A stretch of DNA of 64,000 nt from Anaerolineales bacterium (GCA_025056175.1 JANWWK010000030.1:1-64000); one strand, 5' to 3'; shown: positions 17,259-25,752, numbered from the stretch's first letter. Numbers and translations: made by a program. The notes: generated by a model from the letters alone, not told the origin.

Positions 17259-18347
17259 TCATGATTGGCGCCGCGCTTTTTGGGCGTTGCGGCGCACTGC
17301 TTCGATTTGTTCTGGAGTGACCGCGCGCTCGAAGGAGCGAAAACCGCTCAGGCGAAAGCCATGTTTGGCGGCGATTTGGGTGATTTCTTCTACGCGCGCG
17401 CGGCTGATTTCTTTTCCAAGTGTGTAATCCTCGAAGCGGCCTTCCAGCGCAAGCGCCATCGTTTCGGCCATGCAGGCGTATGATTTGCCTGGCGGAAAGC
17501 CAAAGTTAAAGTGGAAATCAACGGGGCCAGGAACGTCCACCATGCCGCCGTCAATCACTAATATATCATTGCGCGCCGCTGCCACCATTGCAGATACATC
17601 GCGGGGGCGCGCCACGTCGCACACTACAGCACCGGGCATCAGGTTTTCAGGATGGATGACATCATGGAGGGCGCTGGTTACGGTGAGGATGAGTTGCGCC
17701 CGTCTCAGAGTCTCCATCGAAGTGCTGGTATGCAGTTGGGCTTTGGAGGCAGGCTGCAAGCGTTCACGTAAGGCTTCCAGCGCCTCGGTGCGGCGTCCTA
17801 TTAAGTATAACTCACCTACCTCATCTGCGAGAAGTTCTGTACACACTTTTCCTATCGAACCAGTGGCCCCAACCACCGCAGCACAGGCCGAAGCAAGCGG
17901 AATGTCCATGATTTCTGCCGCTTTTTTGATGGATTCGACCGCAATCGCGATGGTGTAAGCATCACCTGTCGTCACTGGAATGTCGAGCGCGCGGGCAACT
18001 GTCAATCCAGCATCTCCGATGACCGAAGTGAATGCGCCCAGGCCTAAAATTTTTGCGCCTAAGCGTTCGGCCAGGTGTCCGGTTTCGATGATTTTTCGAT
18101 AGACTGTTTTTTCCGGCAACTCCAGCATTCTTTTGGGTGTGTATGGACAGGCAACGAACCAGCCTTTGATTTCTTTGCCGGTGGCTTGCGAGACAATGCC
18201 TTCAATTTCAGAAACATAAACCGGAGGGAAGAAGGTGGAAAAGAAGTTTATCTGTTGTTCGGTGAGAAGTTTTCCTAACAGAGGGTATTTTCGGCTGACA
18301 TCACGTTTGGGGTCAATCGGGTGAATGATGAATGCAAAAGTATCCAT
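17259..18347 (-). CDS. Acyl-ACP reductase (aldehyde-forming, cyanobacterial AAR-type) homologue
   Basis: The 362-residue protein follows the layout of cyanobacterial long-chain acyl-ACP reductase. An N-terminal acyl-binding part includes SQATGKEIKGW and LGLGAFTSVIGDAG. A Rossmann domain with the NADPH loop VVGATGSIGKVC lies near 165-176, and DGGMVDVPGPVDFHF is in the later part. The segment YACMAETMALALEG aligns with FACFAEAMLLEFEG around the acyl-enzyme Cys of the Synechococcus enzyme (from memory), and that Cys is kept at 292. It would reduce acyl-ACP or acyl-CoA to a fatty aldehyde. No aldehyde-deformylating oxygenase is in the window. An alternative is a related dehydrogenase with another thioester substrate. 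It lies three bases from the next gene. Confidence 0.8.
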   Translation of the reverse strand: MDTFAFIIHPIDPKRDVSRKYPLLGKLLTEQQINFFSTFFPPVYVSEIEGIVSQATGKEIKGWFVACPYTPKRMLELPEKTVYRKIIETGHLAERLGAKILGLGAFTSVIGDAGLTVARALDIPVTTGDAYTIAIAVESIKKAAEIMDIPLASACAAVVGATGSIGKVCTELLADEVGELYLIGRRTEALEALRERLQPASKAQLHTSTSMETLRRAQLILTVTSALHDVIHPENLMPGAVVCDVARPRDVSAMVAAARNDILVIDGGMVDVPGPVDFHFNFGFPPGKSYACMAETMALALEGRFEDYTLGKEISRARVEEITQIAAKHGFRLSGFRSFERAVTPEQIEAVRRNAQKARRQS

Positions 18348-18350
18348 GAA

Positions 18351-19634
18351 CTACCACGATTCTAAAAGTTCGTCTTCTTTATCATCACGTGGGTACAGGC
18401 GCACGTGTGCGCTGGCATTACGCATCTTGTGGTGGTCGCTGTCTTCATATTTTACGTCCCGGTCAATGATGCGCCGGTCTTTGGAAGCGGCCAGGACGAC
18501 ATCCGATTCGATGGTGCGTGCCGGAAAGACAATCATCCCTGCTCCGATGCGGCAGTTGTGACCGACGGCGCCGCCCAGGACGGGGCGGTTGGATGGTTTC
18601 AGTTCGTTTCGCCCGTCCAATGCTTTGATGGGAGAGGGGATGAGATTGTAATCGGTAAAGGTCGAGCCGGCTCCGATGAAGGTGTTGCGCCCCACCACGC
18701 ACATTTGCAGACAGGTGTTTTGTGCCACCATCGAATTGTCCATAATGGTGGTCATAAACAGTGAGGCACGAAACGGCAAGAAGGCATTGTTTCCCACGAC
18801 CGAGAGCATCAACTGACAACCCTGCGAAATGTTGACATTATCGCCGATGGTGCAGTTTTCGATGACTGCGCCGGCATTGATGGTGACGCCATCCCCGATG
18901 GTGGTGGGTCCGTGGATGATTGCTGTCGGGTCAATCACACAGTTTTTGCCGATCTTGACCAGTGCCGAGCATTCCAGCAGTTGTTTTCCTTCGTAAAGCG
19001 CGGTGGCTAGAATTTTTAGCTTGAACGCCAGGTCGTTGTTCAGGCGGGTTTCGAACCGCAGGCCGCGTGCAAACAGGCCGAAAACGGTATCTGCAATAAA
19101 TACGTGCGTCCAGCAGTCAATTGCCATCATGGCGCGGCGCGGCACCTGATACACCAGGTCGCCGCGCTGGTCGGCCATATAGGTGGGGACATGGTAATAC
19201 CCCACTTCTTTGGACTGCATGTCTATCAAGAGAGGGTCTACATCGGCTTCTGGACCGTTGGGATAGTACCACAAATCGGCCAGGTAGAGGTGTCCTGCCG
19301 GAGTGTAAGAGACGGAAAGCGGCAAGGCGTGTTCGCGAAAGGCGGGGTCATCAAGCGAGAAGGCTGCGCGTACCGGACGTCCGCGCTTTTTGGCCTGGGC
19401 GATGAATTCGGCGAGGTAGTATTCATCGAAGAACAGGTTATCGCGGTAGACCAGCATCGGCTCTCGCAACAGGGGAAGGCGCTGATTTGGCGCAAGTTCT
19501 AGCTCGCGGGTGGTGTAGGGTGCCAGGATGTTCTTTTGCCACAGCCAGAGCGGTTGCGCCTGAATGGCGAGGTCGCGCGCTGGCACGTTGAAGGGAGGAA
19601 TTTTGCGTGGGGCCTGCAAGATGATTTTCAGCAT
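18351..19634 (-). CDS. Left-handed beta-helix (hexapeptide-repeat) protein
   Basis: This 427-residue protein has an N-terminal region of unknown type (1-230) and a parallel beta-helix at about 235-390. The helix is built of hexapeptide repeats such as IGKNCVIDPTAIIHGPTTIG and IGDGVTINAGAVIENCTIGD. Proteins with such helices are usually acyl- or nucleotidyl-transferases. The N-terminal part lacks the GXGTR signature of nucleotidyltransferases, so an acyltransferase or scaffold role is more likely. The gene sits three bases from both neighbours, the V4R gene and the acyl-ACP reductase-like gene, which suggests that it handles the same lipid-related chemistry. The substrate is unknown. Confidence 0.75.
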   Translation of the reverse strand: MLKIILQAPRKIPPFNVPARDLAIQAQPLWLWQKNILAPYTTRELELAPNQRLPLLREPMLVYRDNLFFDEYYLAEFIAQAKKRGRPVRAAFSLDDPAFREHALPLSVSYTPAGHLYLADLWYYPNGPEADVDPLLIDMQSKEVGYYHVPTYMADQRGDLVYQVPRRAMMAIDCWTHVFIADTVFGLFARGLRFETRLNNDLAFKLKILATALYEGKQLLECSALVKIGKNCVIDPTAIIHGPTTIGDGVTINAGAVIENCTIGDNVNISQGCQLMLSVVGNNAFLPFRASLFMTTIMDNSMVAQNTCLQMCVVGRNTFIGAGSTFTDYNLIPSPIKALDGRNELKPSNRPVLGGAVGHNCRIGAGMIVFPARTIESDVVLAASKDRRIIDRDVKYEDSDHHKMRNASAHVRLYPRDDKEDELLESW

Positions 19635-19637
19635 ACA

Positions 19638-20261
19638 TCAACTCAGGGGCATTTTTTCTATTCTGATTGTACACGCAGAATCGCCACAGGCCAGACAGGC
19701 AATTTCTTCGAGATGGTAAATTTTGCCACCGCTCATCCAGTAGAGCGATTCTTGCAACAGGCCCACCGCCATTTGGCACGTGGGGCTGTCGGTGGAGCGT
19801 TCCCAACACAGGGGACAACGTTCGATGTGCCACAGCAGGAATTTCTCCTCGTGTTGCAGGCGGACGCGCTGGTCGCTGTGTTTGTTGAAGAGCGAGGCCA
19901 AAGCCGAAGCACCCGTCTCAAAACGGGTTTGGAGCGGGAGCAGGCGGAATGCCAGGTCGGTAAAGCCGTAGGCATCACCAAATTCACGCAAGCCGCGCTC
20001 GAAGCAGGCGCGGCCAATTCGCAGAGCTACGCCGCGCCCGCCATGCGGCCCGTAAAAGCGCTCCAGCGCGCTGTGAATCCCGCTGATGGCCTGAAAGGAA
20101 AGCGGTTGATTGTATTCTTGCTGAGAAACGCAGTGGTTTAAATCCGTCAGAGATGCCAGGTTGAGGATGGCGCTCAAGCCGTTTCGCCCCAGAATTTCTT
20201 CCATCGCCTGGAGGATGATTTTTCCCATCCGGTCAGGATAATACAATTGGGTCGCGGTCAT
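19638..20261 (-). CDS. V4R-domain (4-vinyl-reductase-type) protein
   Basis: A 207-residue protein whose C-terminal half matches the V4R domain: a hydrophobic ligand-binding fold ending in the Cys motif EEIACLACGDSACTIRIE. A second Cys pair (RCPLCWE, about residue 150) lies upstream and could complete a metal site. V4R domains were proposed in the literature to bind small hydrophobic molecules, hydrocarbons included, and occur in bacteriochlorophyll enzymes and NtrC-type regulators. There is no DNA-binding or kinase domain here. Its start overlaps the upstream hydrolase stop (TGATG), so translation is coupled. Placement next to an acyl-ACP reductase homologue suggests that it senses a lipid product; this is inference. 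Confidence 0.78.
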   Translation of the reverse strand: MTATQLYYPDRMGKIILQAMEEILGRNGLSAILNLASLTDLNHCVSQQEYNQPLSFQAISGIHSALERFYGPHGGRGVALRIGRACFERGLREFGDAYGFTDLAFRLLPLQTRFETGASALASLFNKHSDQRVRLQHEEKFLLWHIERCPLCWERSTDSPTCQMAVGLLQESLYWMSGGKIYHLEEIACLACGDSACTIRIEKMPLS

Positions 20262-21058
20262 CAGGTTGGTTTCGCTTCCTCATCAAGAAATGCCTTCAAT
20301 TTTTCCATGAAATCTTGCGGAGTATCGAGCATGACGAAGTGCTGGGCGCGCTCCCAGCGGACAATTTTGGCATGGGGAATGCCCTGCAAGAGTGGTTGCC
20401 ACTGGCGCGGATGGACGATGTTATCACGGTCGCCATACATGCCCATCACGGGGATTTTGATTTGCGGCAAGAGCGGACGCAGGTCGGTGCGCCGCAGGGA
20501 TGCAATGCTGAGCAGGAACGATTCCAGCGTGGTGCGGGAAAGGTCTTTGTCCATCATTTCGGGAAAGCGAGGGTCGCCGCAAATAAATGGAGAAGCCACC
20601 CGCATTCCGGCGCGGAAAGCCCACATCATGTTGAACAGCACAAAGGCGATGAAGCGATAGCCAGCCAATTTCAGGGGAATTGCCAGAGAACTGCCAACGA
20701 TGGGCGAGCCAATGACGACCACTTTGGCGGCGCGCTGTGGGTATTGAATGGCGACCGAGAGGCTTACCGTGCCTCCCATGCTGTGGCCCACCAGTGGCGC
20801 GCTGACAATGCCCAGCCGTTCCATGAACTGGTCTACCAGGCTGACGAAGTCTTGTACGGCGTAGGTCTCGCGTTTTTTGCCCGATTCGCCGAAGCCCCAA
20901 AAATCGAGCGCATAGGTGCGATAATAGCGGCCTAAATAGGCCATGGTCTCTTGCCAAAGCCCCCACGAGCCGAGCCAGCCGTGTAACAGAATGACTGGCC
21001 GACCGCGCCCATAGACCTCATAGTGAACGATGCCCTGGTCAGTAGTGATTGATGACAC
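20261..21058 (-). CDS. Alpha/beta hydrolase, intact nucleophile
   Basis: A 265-residue hydrolase with the oxyanion loop LLHGWLGSWGLWQE (about 24-37), DFWGFGESG and the nucleophile elbow VGHSMGG (Ser near 93). A later Asp (YGDRDNIV) and His (RAQHFVML) complete the triad. It resembles esterases and lipases of the small soluble type. The opening IVHYEVYGRGRP and the DFWGFG string closely match the Ser-lacking paralogue at 7715-8500 at the other end of the operon. The start is preceded 18 bases upstream by the end of the GTPase gene. Confidence 0.9.
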   Translation of the reverse strand: MSSITTDQGIVHYEVYGRGRPVILLHGWLGSWGLWQETMAYLGRYYRTYALDFWGFGESGKKRETYAVQDFVSLVDQFMERLGIVSAPLVGHSMGGTVSLSVAIQYPQRAAKVVVIGSPIVGSSLAIPLKLAGYRFIAFVLFNMMWAFRAGMRVASPFICGDPRFPEMMDKDLSRTTLESFLLSIASLRRTDLRPLLPQIKIPVMGMYGDRDNIVHPRQWQPLLQGIPHAKIVRWERAQHFVMLDTPQDFMEKLKAFLDEEAKPT

Positions 21059-21076
21059 GTTGGTCTTCGCTGCAGG

Positions 21077-21619
21077 TTATTTGTCTGCGCCATCCATCTC
21101 AGCCAAAATGCTATAGAGCAGTTCGAGCAGGACGTTTTTGACGGCGGCTTTGTCGCTGGCTACGCACGGCAGGAGTTTGACTTTGCCATCCAGCCGCAGG
21201 GCGTGTCGCATGTCTTCGATGTCCCACGCGTCGGGCATATCCTGTTTGTTGGCAGCGACCACGTAGGGCGTGGGCGCATAGGCACGGAAGGTTTCCAAAA
21301 TCGAACGTGCTTCACGGAAGGTTTCCGGGCGGGTGCTATCTACCATGACGATGAAGCCCAGCATCCCTTCAGACAGGATTTCCCACATGAAGTCGAAGCG
21401 CTTTTGCCCTGGCGTGCCGAACAGGTAGAGAACCAGGTCTTCATCTACCGTGATGCGGCCAAAATCCATCGCCACTGTGGTTGCGGTTTTGACGGCGCGC
21501 TCCGAATCCGATGAGATTTTCCGTTCCGTGGAGACGACATCAATCTCACTCACGGAGCGGATAAATTCCGTCTTGCCGGCGCTGAACGGGCCAGTGACCA
21601 CCATTTTTACGGTCTGCAT
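21077..21619 (-). CDS. Small Ras-like GTPase (MglA/CvnD family)
   Basis: A 180-residue GTPase with P-loop GPFSAGKT (10-17), the switch-region stretch KTATTVAMDFGRI, Walker B/G3 motif LFGTPGQKRF and base-recognition motif NKQD (about 127-130). It is closest in style to CvnD of Streptomyces conservons and to MglA-like GTPases, which act as switches near membranes with Roadblock/LC7 partners. No Roadblock gene is recognised here. The DUF4388 protein encoded just upstream is the only candidate partner in sight. Its job is probably to gate or localise the operon's signalling proteins. Confidence 0.92.
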   Translation of the reverse strand: MQTVKMVVTGPFSAGKTEFIRSVSEIDVVSTERKISSDSERAVKTATTVAMDFGRITVDEDLVLYLFGTPGQKRFDFMWEILSEGMLGFIVMVDSTRPETFREARSILETFRAYAPTPYVVAANKQDMPDAWDIEDMRHALRLDGKVKLLPCVASDKAAVKNVLLELLYSILAEMDGADK

Positions 21620-21643
21620 AATGCCTCACCCAAAAAAGATTTT

Positions 21644-22465
21644 TTAGATAGAGCGGATGCGCGTGATTAAGCGATTGACAAGTGATTTTTGTTCTTCGCG
21701 GTTTTGCACTGTGACTTGCGGACGGGCGCGTTCGGCAGTGACCGGGGCGCCATCGGGGCGGACGACCTCGACCAGCCCGGCCTGCAACAGGCCATACACA
21801 ATCCGCCGGATTTCCAGGTCGCTCATTTTGGCGGCCGCGGCAATTTGCCGAATGGTGTTGCGTGGGTTGATATAAGAAACAACACGCCACTCCTCAACGC
21901 TCAGATTCATTTTTTGCATTGACGTTCCAGGACGTTCGATGAACTTGAGCGCCATATCCAGGCTGGGAATTTCGTCTTGTAATTGTTCCCATTCGCGCAG
22001 CTGCCGCGCCCCTTCAATGATGAGGTTTTCCAGGTCAAGCCGAACGGTAATGCGGTCTTCGGGCGGCATCAGGTCGTTCTCAAAGCGAAAACTACCTTCT
22101 ACCCAGGTGAATAACCGTCGTACCACGTCGGTAAAATACGATTGCAGCGAGGTGAGAATGTCATCTTGCGTCATGTAACCGGCGTTGATGAGCAGTAAGC
22201 CAAGTTCCTTATCGCTGACGTGCGCGGCGCGGGTCTGGATGGCGCGCAATTGACCGGTTGTCAGTTTGTTGGCGCGGTGCAATATCGTTGCCAGGCGGCC
22301 ATCTTCCTGTCCAATTTGTGCGTAGGCCAGTTTACCATCTCGAAACGATACTCGTGCGGCATCGGAGGGGGCTTCAATCACCAATGTCCCCGTTTTGTGG
22401 GCCAGATTGATGAGATTCAATAATTGCGTTACTGTAAAATCTCGAAGATTACCGCGCAGCGCCAT
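21644..22465 (-). CDS. DUF4388 (PATAN-type) protein, first gene of the ten-gene operon
   Basis: The 273-residue protein opens with a DUF4388 domain: LRGNLRDFTVTQLLNLINL, then KTGTLVIEAP and VSFRDGKLAYAQ. A following helical region resembles the type that follows such domains (LGLLLINAGYMTQDDI). A winged-helix-like segment near 190-240 has INPRNTIRQIAAAAKMSDLE. These domains are common in signalling clusters with small GTPases in Chloroflexota, Myxococcota and cyanobacteria and are thought to mediate protein contacts. AGGTGAG lies eight bases before the ATG, and a strong promoter at 22507-22535 reads into it. Confidence 0.85.
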   Translation of the reverse strand: MALRGNLRDFTVTQLLNLINLAHKTGTLVIEAPSDAARVSFRDGKLAYAQIGQEDGRLATILHRANKLTTGQLRAIQTRAAHVSDKELGLLLINAGYMTQDDILTSLQSYFTDVVRRLFTWVEGSFRFENDLMPPEDRITVRLDLENLIIEGARQLREWEQLQDEIPSLDMALKFIERPGTSMQKMNLSVEEWRVVSYINPRNTIRQIAAAAKMSDLEIRRIVYGLLQAGLVEVVRPDGAPVTAERARPQVTVQNREEQKSLVNRLITRIRSI

Positions 22466-22506
22466 GAGTTTCTCACCTGGTTAGAGCATGAAAGGATGAT
22501 ACCGAG

Positions 22507-22535
22507 ATTATACATGCAAGATAATTGTGTGTAAA
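22507..22535 (-). promoter_or_regulatory. Promoter of the ten-gene signalling/lipid operon
   Basis: On the minus strand TTTACA (22535 down to 22530, 5/6 of the -35 consensus) and a perfect TATAAT (22512 down to 22507) are exactly 17 bases apart. The predicted start near 22500 leaves a leader of about 35 bases with a ribosome site. This is the best-matching housekeeping promoter in the window. No other clear promoter is seen inside the operon, where the largest gap is 24 bases. Confidence 0.75.
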
Positions 22536-22652
22536 TATAAACAACTGACTCGCAAAAGAACTGATAAGGAGAGCTAAGCCCAAATGAAAGGTTGAAACCT
22601 GTGATGTGCGGCGCTTCTTTCAAGGGCTTTACGGCAGGTTTTAGTTTGTAGT

Positions 22653-22696
22653 ACAGAAAACTGCAGTGGAGACAACTCATACAAGCTGTCTCCACT
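22653..22696 (-). terminator. Terminator after the cohesin/dockerin genes
   Basis: A perfect 10-bp inverted repeat, AGTGGAGACA at 22665-22674 and TGTCTCCACT at 22687-22696, encloses a 12-base loop. On the minus strand it is followed by GCAGTTTTCTG. It lies about 40 bases after the stop of the M23/cohesin/dockerin gene and before the next promoter, so it separates two operons. The T-run is short and interrupted. Confidence 0.6.
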
Positions 22697-22733
22697 ATAA
22701 GATGTGGGATGGCCGAATTTGCGAGTAGGCCGT

Positions 22734-24701
22734 TTAGCGCCAGCGGCCTGGTCCGGTTTTGCGGTAATTTTGCGCCAGAAGTTCCAGGTCCAGCACGTTG
22801 ATGGTGCCATCGTTGTTCAGGTCGGCGGCGCCAGGCGCGGCGGCATTGTAATTCATGCCAATTGTCAGGGCGTCAAACTGGTCAATGACGTTGTTGCCGT
22901 CAATATCGCCAGCCAATAATGTCACACGTGGCATGGCTGTTTCCTGTTCTGCTGTAAGCAAGGCGCTCCCCTGTACATTCAGGTATCCGCTGGCGGTTGC
23001 AACTACGGTATAGAAGCCAGCACGTGCCTGGATGCGGAAAGTTCCATCGGAATTGGTCAGGGTGGCGGCCACGAGCGTGTTGTTATCGTACAGGCGCACG
23101 GTAGCGGGTTTGCCGGCCTGTACCTGGCCCGTTAGTGTGCCAGGAACAGCAGGTGAGACGGTTGGTGAGGCGGCTGGGGTAGCCGTAAATTCAGGGGTAG
23201 GCGAGGTGCCAGGGGACGGCGTGAGAGAGGCTTCAGGCGTTGGGGATTGGGTTGGCGTGGAGGTTGGAGACAGATGATTTGTGGGTGTTTGGGTTGGTTC
23301 AGGCATGGGTGTCGGCCAGTTGACCGGGGTGGCCGTAGGGAGTGGAGTCTGTGGGCGAATGATGAGTTGGGCAGGGATGTATTCAATAGGGGTCAAGAGG
23401 CCATCGCCTTTTGATATGCGTGCGCGGCATTCCAGCGTGGTTTCTCCGGCCTGTATCCCTTCGACGAGATAGGTGAAGGCCGGGCCGCTCGTTACTGCAC
23501 GGTTACCTTTGCTTCCGGCAATGGCGACGATGAATGTCCCCTGGCTCGGGCCGTTAATGGCGATGGCAGGGTCGGGGCCGAACAGGTTGGTTGGTTGAAT
23601 CTGGCTGATGGTTACCAGGGCGGGGTCGTAGGTGCAGGTAAATTCGGTGCTGGAGAAGCCTTCGACCGGGACGTTTCGCAGGCCAACGGTGGTCAACATT
23701 GCCTGCCCCACGTCAATTGTGGGGGAAGCCGGTTCGGTGTAGACGTAGGGGCCGGCAGGCAGGGGGCTCTCTTCTTTCACGGCGACCAGTTGATATAGCC
23801 CCTGTCCGCTCTGCGGCTGAATCTGGACGAAGTAACTTCCTGCTGGCTGGGTGGTTTTCAGGCTGCCGGTGGTACTGCGAGTCAGTTCGTTGCCATTGCC
23901 ATCGAGCAGCAGTATCAACAGGGAGAGGCCGTTTGTTTGTGGCGTTACGGTGACAGTGAAGGTGGTTGACGTGTTGAGTTCGAGCGGCCAGCGTTCATAC
24001 AAGAGCTCGTCCACGCTGCCATCGTAAAGTGTGTTCCACGCAATTGGCTGGCGCAGCAGAATGAGCAGGTCGGGCAGGTTCATGAGTGGGCGGTACGAGC
24101 CAACTTTGACACCTCCTTTGGTGAAAGTCGTCCAATTCAAGAGGGGGACATATTCGACCAGCCAGCCAGCGAAGGTGACGTTTCGCATGGTAGGGCGCAA
24201 GGAAAAGTGCAGGTGTGGAATTTCGTCCTCGACGTGAGGGATGCAGAAGGGTTGGCGGACGCCATCCGCAATGACGGCCAATTTCTGGTTGCGGTAAACG
24301 CTATCGCCTGCTTTGACCAGGATATTGGCGATAAATTGATACTCCGAAGTCCATCCGTTGCCATGGTCGAGTTTGAGATGACACCAGCCGACTTCGGTGA
24401 CCTTTCCGGCGGCCACTGCTGTTACCCAGAAACGCGAAGTATCTACCCCGCGCCGAATGCCGTTGTAGGGCGCGAAATCTACCGCACCGCCGTTGGTATA
24501 GTGGTGAGGACTGCTGCGCGGGCGTTTGAAGCCATTATCGAAGCCATCGAGCGCCACCCAGGCTTTGCCCTGTTCCCAGGGCAGTTGAAAGAACCGAACT
24601 GGTGGGTTTTCGACGATTCGGGCGTGCGCGCTGAGAACTGGCAGGAAGGCCGCCAGCAGGAACAGCAGCACCAGGAAGCGGAGAAAGGGTTTGGGGTTCA
24701 T
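22734..24701 (-). CDS. Secreted M23-like metallopeptidase with PPC-like, cohesin and dockerin domains
   Basis: A 655-residue exported protein. The signal peptide covers 1-27 (ends SAHA). An M23/LytM-type domain (about 60-200) keeps possible zinc ligands His66/67 and Asp75 in HHYTNGGAVDF, and His163/His165 in PHLHFSL. A beta-sandwich of the PPC type follows (240-310). A cohesin-like domain (328-455) carries VGLRNVPVEGFSSTEFTCTYDP. A Pro/Thr linker (456-520), a CnaB-like domain (525-590) and a C-terminal type I dockerin follow, with two calcium loops (DIDGNNVID, DLNNDGTIN). Cohesin and dockerin on one chain could allow polymer formation. It is the last gene of a three-gene unit. No ribosome site is visible before the ATG. 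Confidence 0.85.
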   Translation of the reverse strand: MNPKPFLRFLVLLFLLAAFLPVLSAHARIVENPPVRFFQLPWEQGKAWVALDGFDNGFKRPRSSPHHYTNGGAVDFAPYNGIRRGVDTSRFWVTAVAAGKVTEVGWCHLKLDHGNGWTSEYQFIANILVKAGDSVYRNQKLAVIADGVRQPFCIPHVEDEIPHLHFSLRPTMRNVTFAGWLVEYVPLLNWTTFTKGGVKVGSYRPLMNLPDLLILLRQPIAWNTLYDGSVDELLYERWPLELNTSTTFTVTVTPQTNGLSLLILLLDGNGNELTRSTTGSLKTTQPAGSYFVQIQPQSGQGLYQLVAVKEESPLPAGPYVYTEPASPTIDVGQAMLTTVGLRNVPVEGFSSTEFTCTYDPALVTISQIQPTNLFGPDPAIAINGPSQGTFIVAIAGSKGNRAVTSGPAFTYLVEGIQAGETTLECRARISKGDGLLTPIEYIPAQLIIRPQTPLPTATPVNWPTPMPEPTQTPTNHLSPTSTPTQSPTPEASLTPSPGTSPTPEFTATPAASPTVSPAVPGTLTGQVQAGKPATVRLYDNNTLVAATLTNSDGTFRIQARAGFYTVVATASGYLNVQGSALLTAEQETAMPRVTLLAGDIDGNNVIDQFDALTIGMNYNAAAPGAADLNNDGTINVLDLELLAQNYRKTGPGRWR

Positions 24702-24719
24702 AGGGATACGCCAGGAGAA

Positions 24720-25685
24720 CTACACCTCGAATACGAACAGCGCGCTTTTACCCAGTCGCACCACATCGCCCGGTTTGAGCGGGGCCGAGGTGCGCCGTAC
24801 GGGCTGTCCGTTGATGAATGTGCCGCCGCCCAAATCGGTCAGGTAGTAGGCGTTGTTGCTGATGAAAATTCTGGCATGGTGTTCACTGATGCCGGCATCG
24901 TTGAGACAGATGTCGTTACGAGGGTGATTGCCGATAAGGCATGGCACGCGCTGAAGCGAGAAACTCTGCCCGGCCAGTGAGCCGCGTTTTATCTGAACGC
25001 GCGGAAGGCGGGATGCGATTTGTTGCCGAGGGGCAGGCGTGGGTTTTCGCCGTAACAGGAGCCAGGCGCCCAACATGCTACCGCTCAGCAGGGTTGAAAC
25101 CAGCCCAACGACCCAGCCGGGCAGCGATTTTTGGGGTAAGGCAGGCGGGTCGAGCGGCAGAATCGAACCTGCTATTGGCTGAAAGGCTTGTGCGCCGCCT
25201 TGTTCCATGCTCACCGAGAGCGTCAGGGGCGTTTGGTCGAGCGTGATGCCAGGAAGCGGCGCGGCAAAGCCCGATTGGTTGCGAATGGCGAGCGCGGCGC
25301 TTTCCAGAAGCAGTTGGGTTTCACAGCCTCGTAAAGCCGTGAAGCGCACCTCGGCCAGCACGCCATTGACCAGTTGCGGTGTAGTGCTGGCGTAAGAACC
25401 ATCTACCTGACCGCTCAATTGGGGCAGAGGCAGGCCGTTCATACCAGGTACCGGGCTGGCAGCGTTCACCGGACGCAGACAGGAGGGGTCGTAGCGAATC
25501 TGAAAGGTGAAGCCCTGAATGGGCGTGGCCGAAACAGCCTGGACGGTGACTATCACCGTATCTCCGGTTTTGTAGGATGTGGTGTGGGCTGCCAGCCAGA
25601 TGCGTTCGGCAGTCTGTGCGTGCGCGGAGCCAAAAAGCGAAAAACAAGCCATGATGACAGCGAAGAACGCAAACCAGGATTTCAT
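24720..25685 (-). CDS. Membrane protein: extracellular cohesin-like domain, one membrane helix, cytoplasmic FHA domain
   Basis: From ATG 25685 (GGAG upstream) the protein has about 321 residues. A signal peptide ends in AHA near 23. A cohesin-like sandwich (about 25-170) includes DTVIVTVQAVSATPIQGF and RYDPSCLRP. A Pro-rich stretch and one membrane helix (about 192-214) come next. The C-terminal FHA domain has CLIGNHPRNDICLNDAGISE and HHARIFI, then GTFINGQPV. If the helix is oriented as the signal peptide predicts, the cohesin faces outward and FHA faces the cytoplasm. That arrangement could report on or anchor dockerin proteins and recruit phosphothreonine proteins inside. It sits between the two dockerin-bearing genes. 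Confidence 0.85.
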   Translation of the reverse strand: MKSWFAFFAVIMACFSLFGSAHAQTAERIWLAAHTTSYKTGDTVIVTVQAVSATPIQGFTFQIRYDPSCLRPVNAASPVPGMNGLPLPQLSGQVDGSYASTTPQLVNGVLAEVRFTALRGCETQLLLESAALAIRNQSGFAAPLPGITLDQTPLTLSVSMEQGGAQAFQPIAGSILPLDPPALPQKSLPGWVVGLVSTLLSGSMLGAWLLLRRKPTPAPRQQIASRLPRVQIKRGSLAGQSFSLQRVPCLIGNHPRNDICLNDAGISEHHARIFISNNAYYLTDLGGGTFINGQPVRRTSAPLKPGDVVRLGKSALFVFEV

Positions 25686-25752
25686 ACCCAGACTCCATTC
25701 AGGCGGAGAGGGGACGCGCAATGTGGCGCGCCCCCTCTGTGGATGTGTGACG

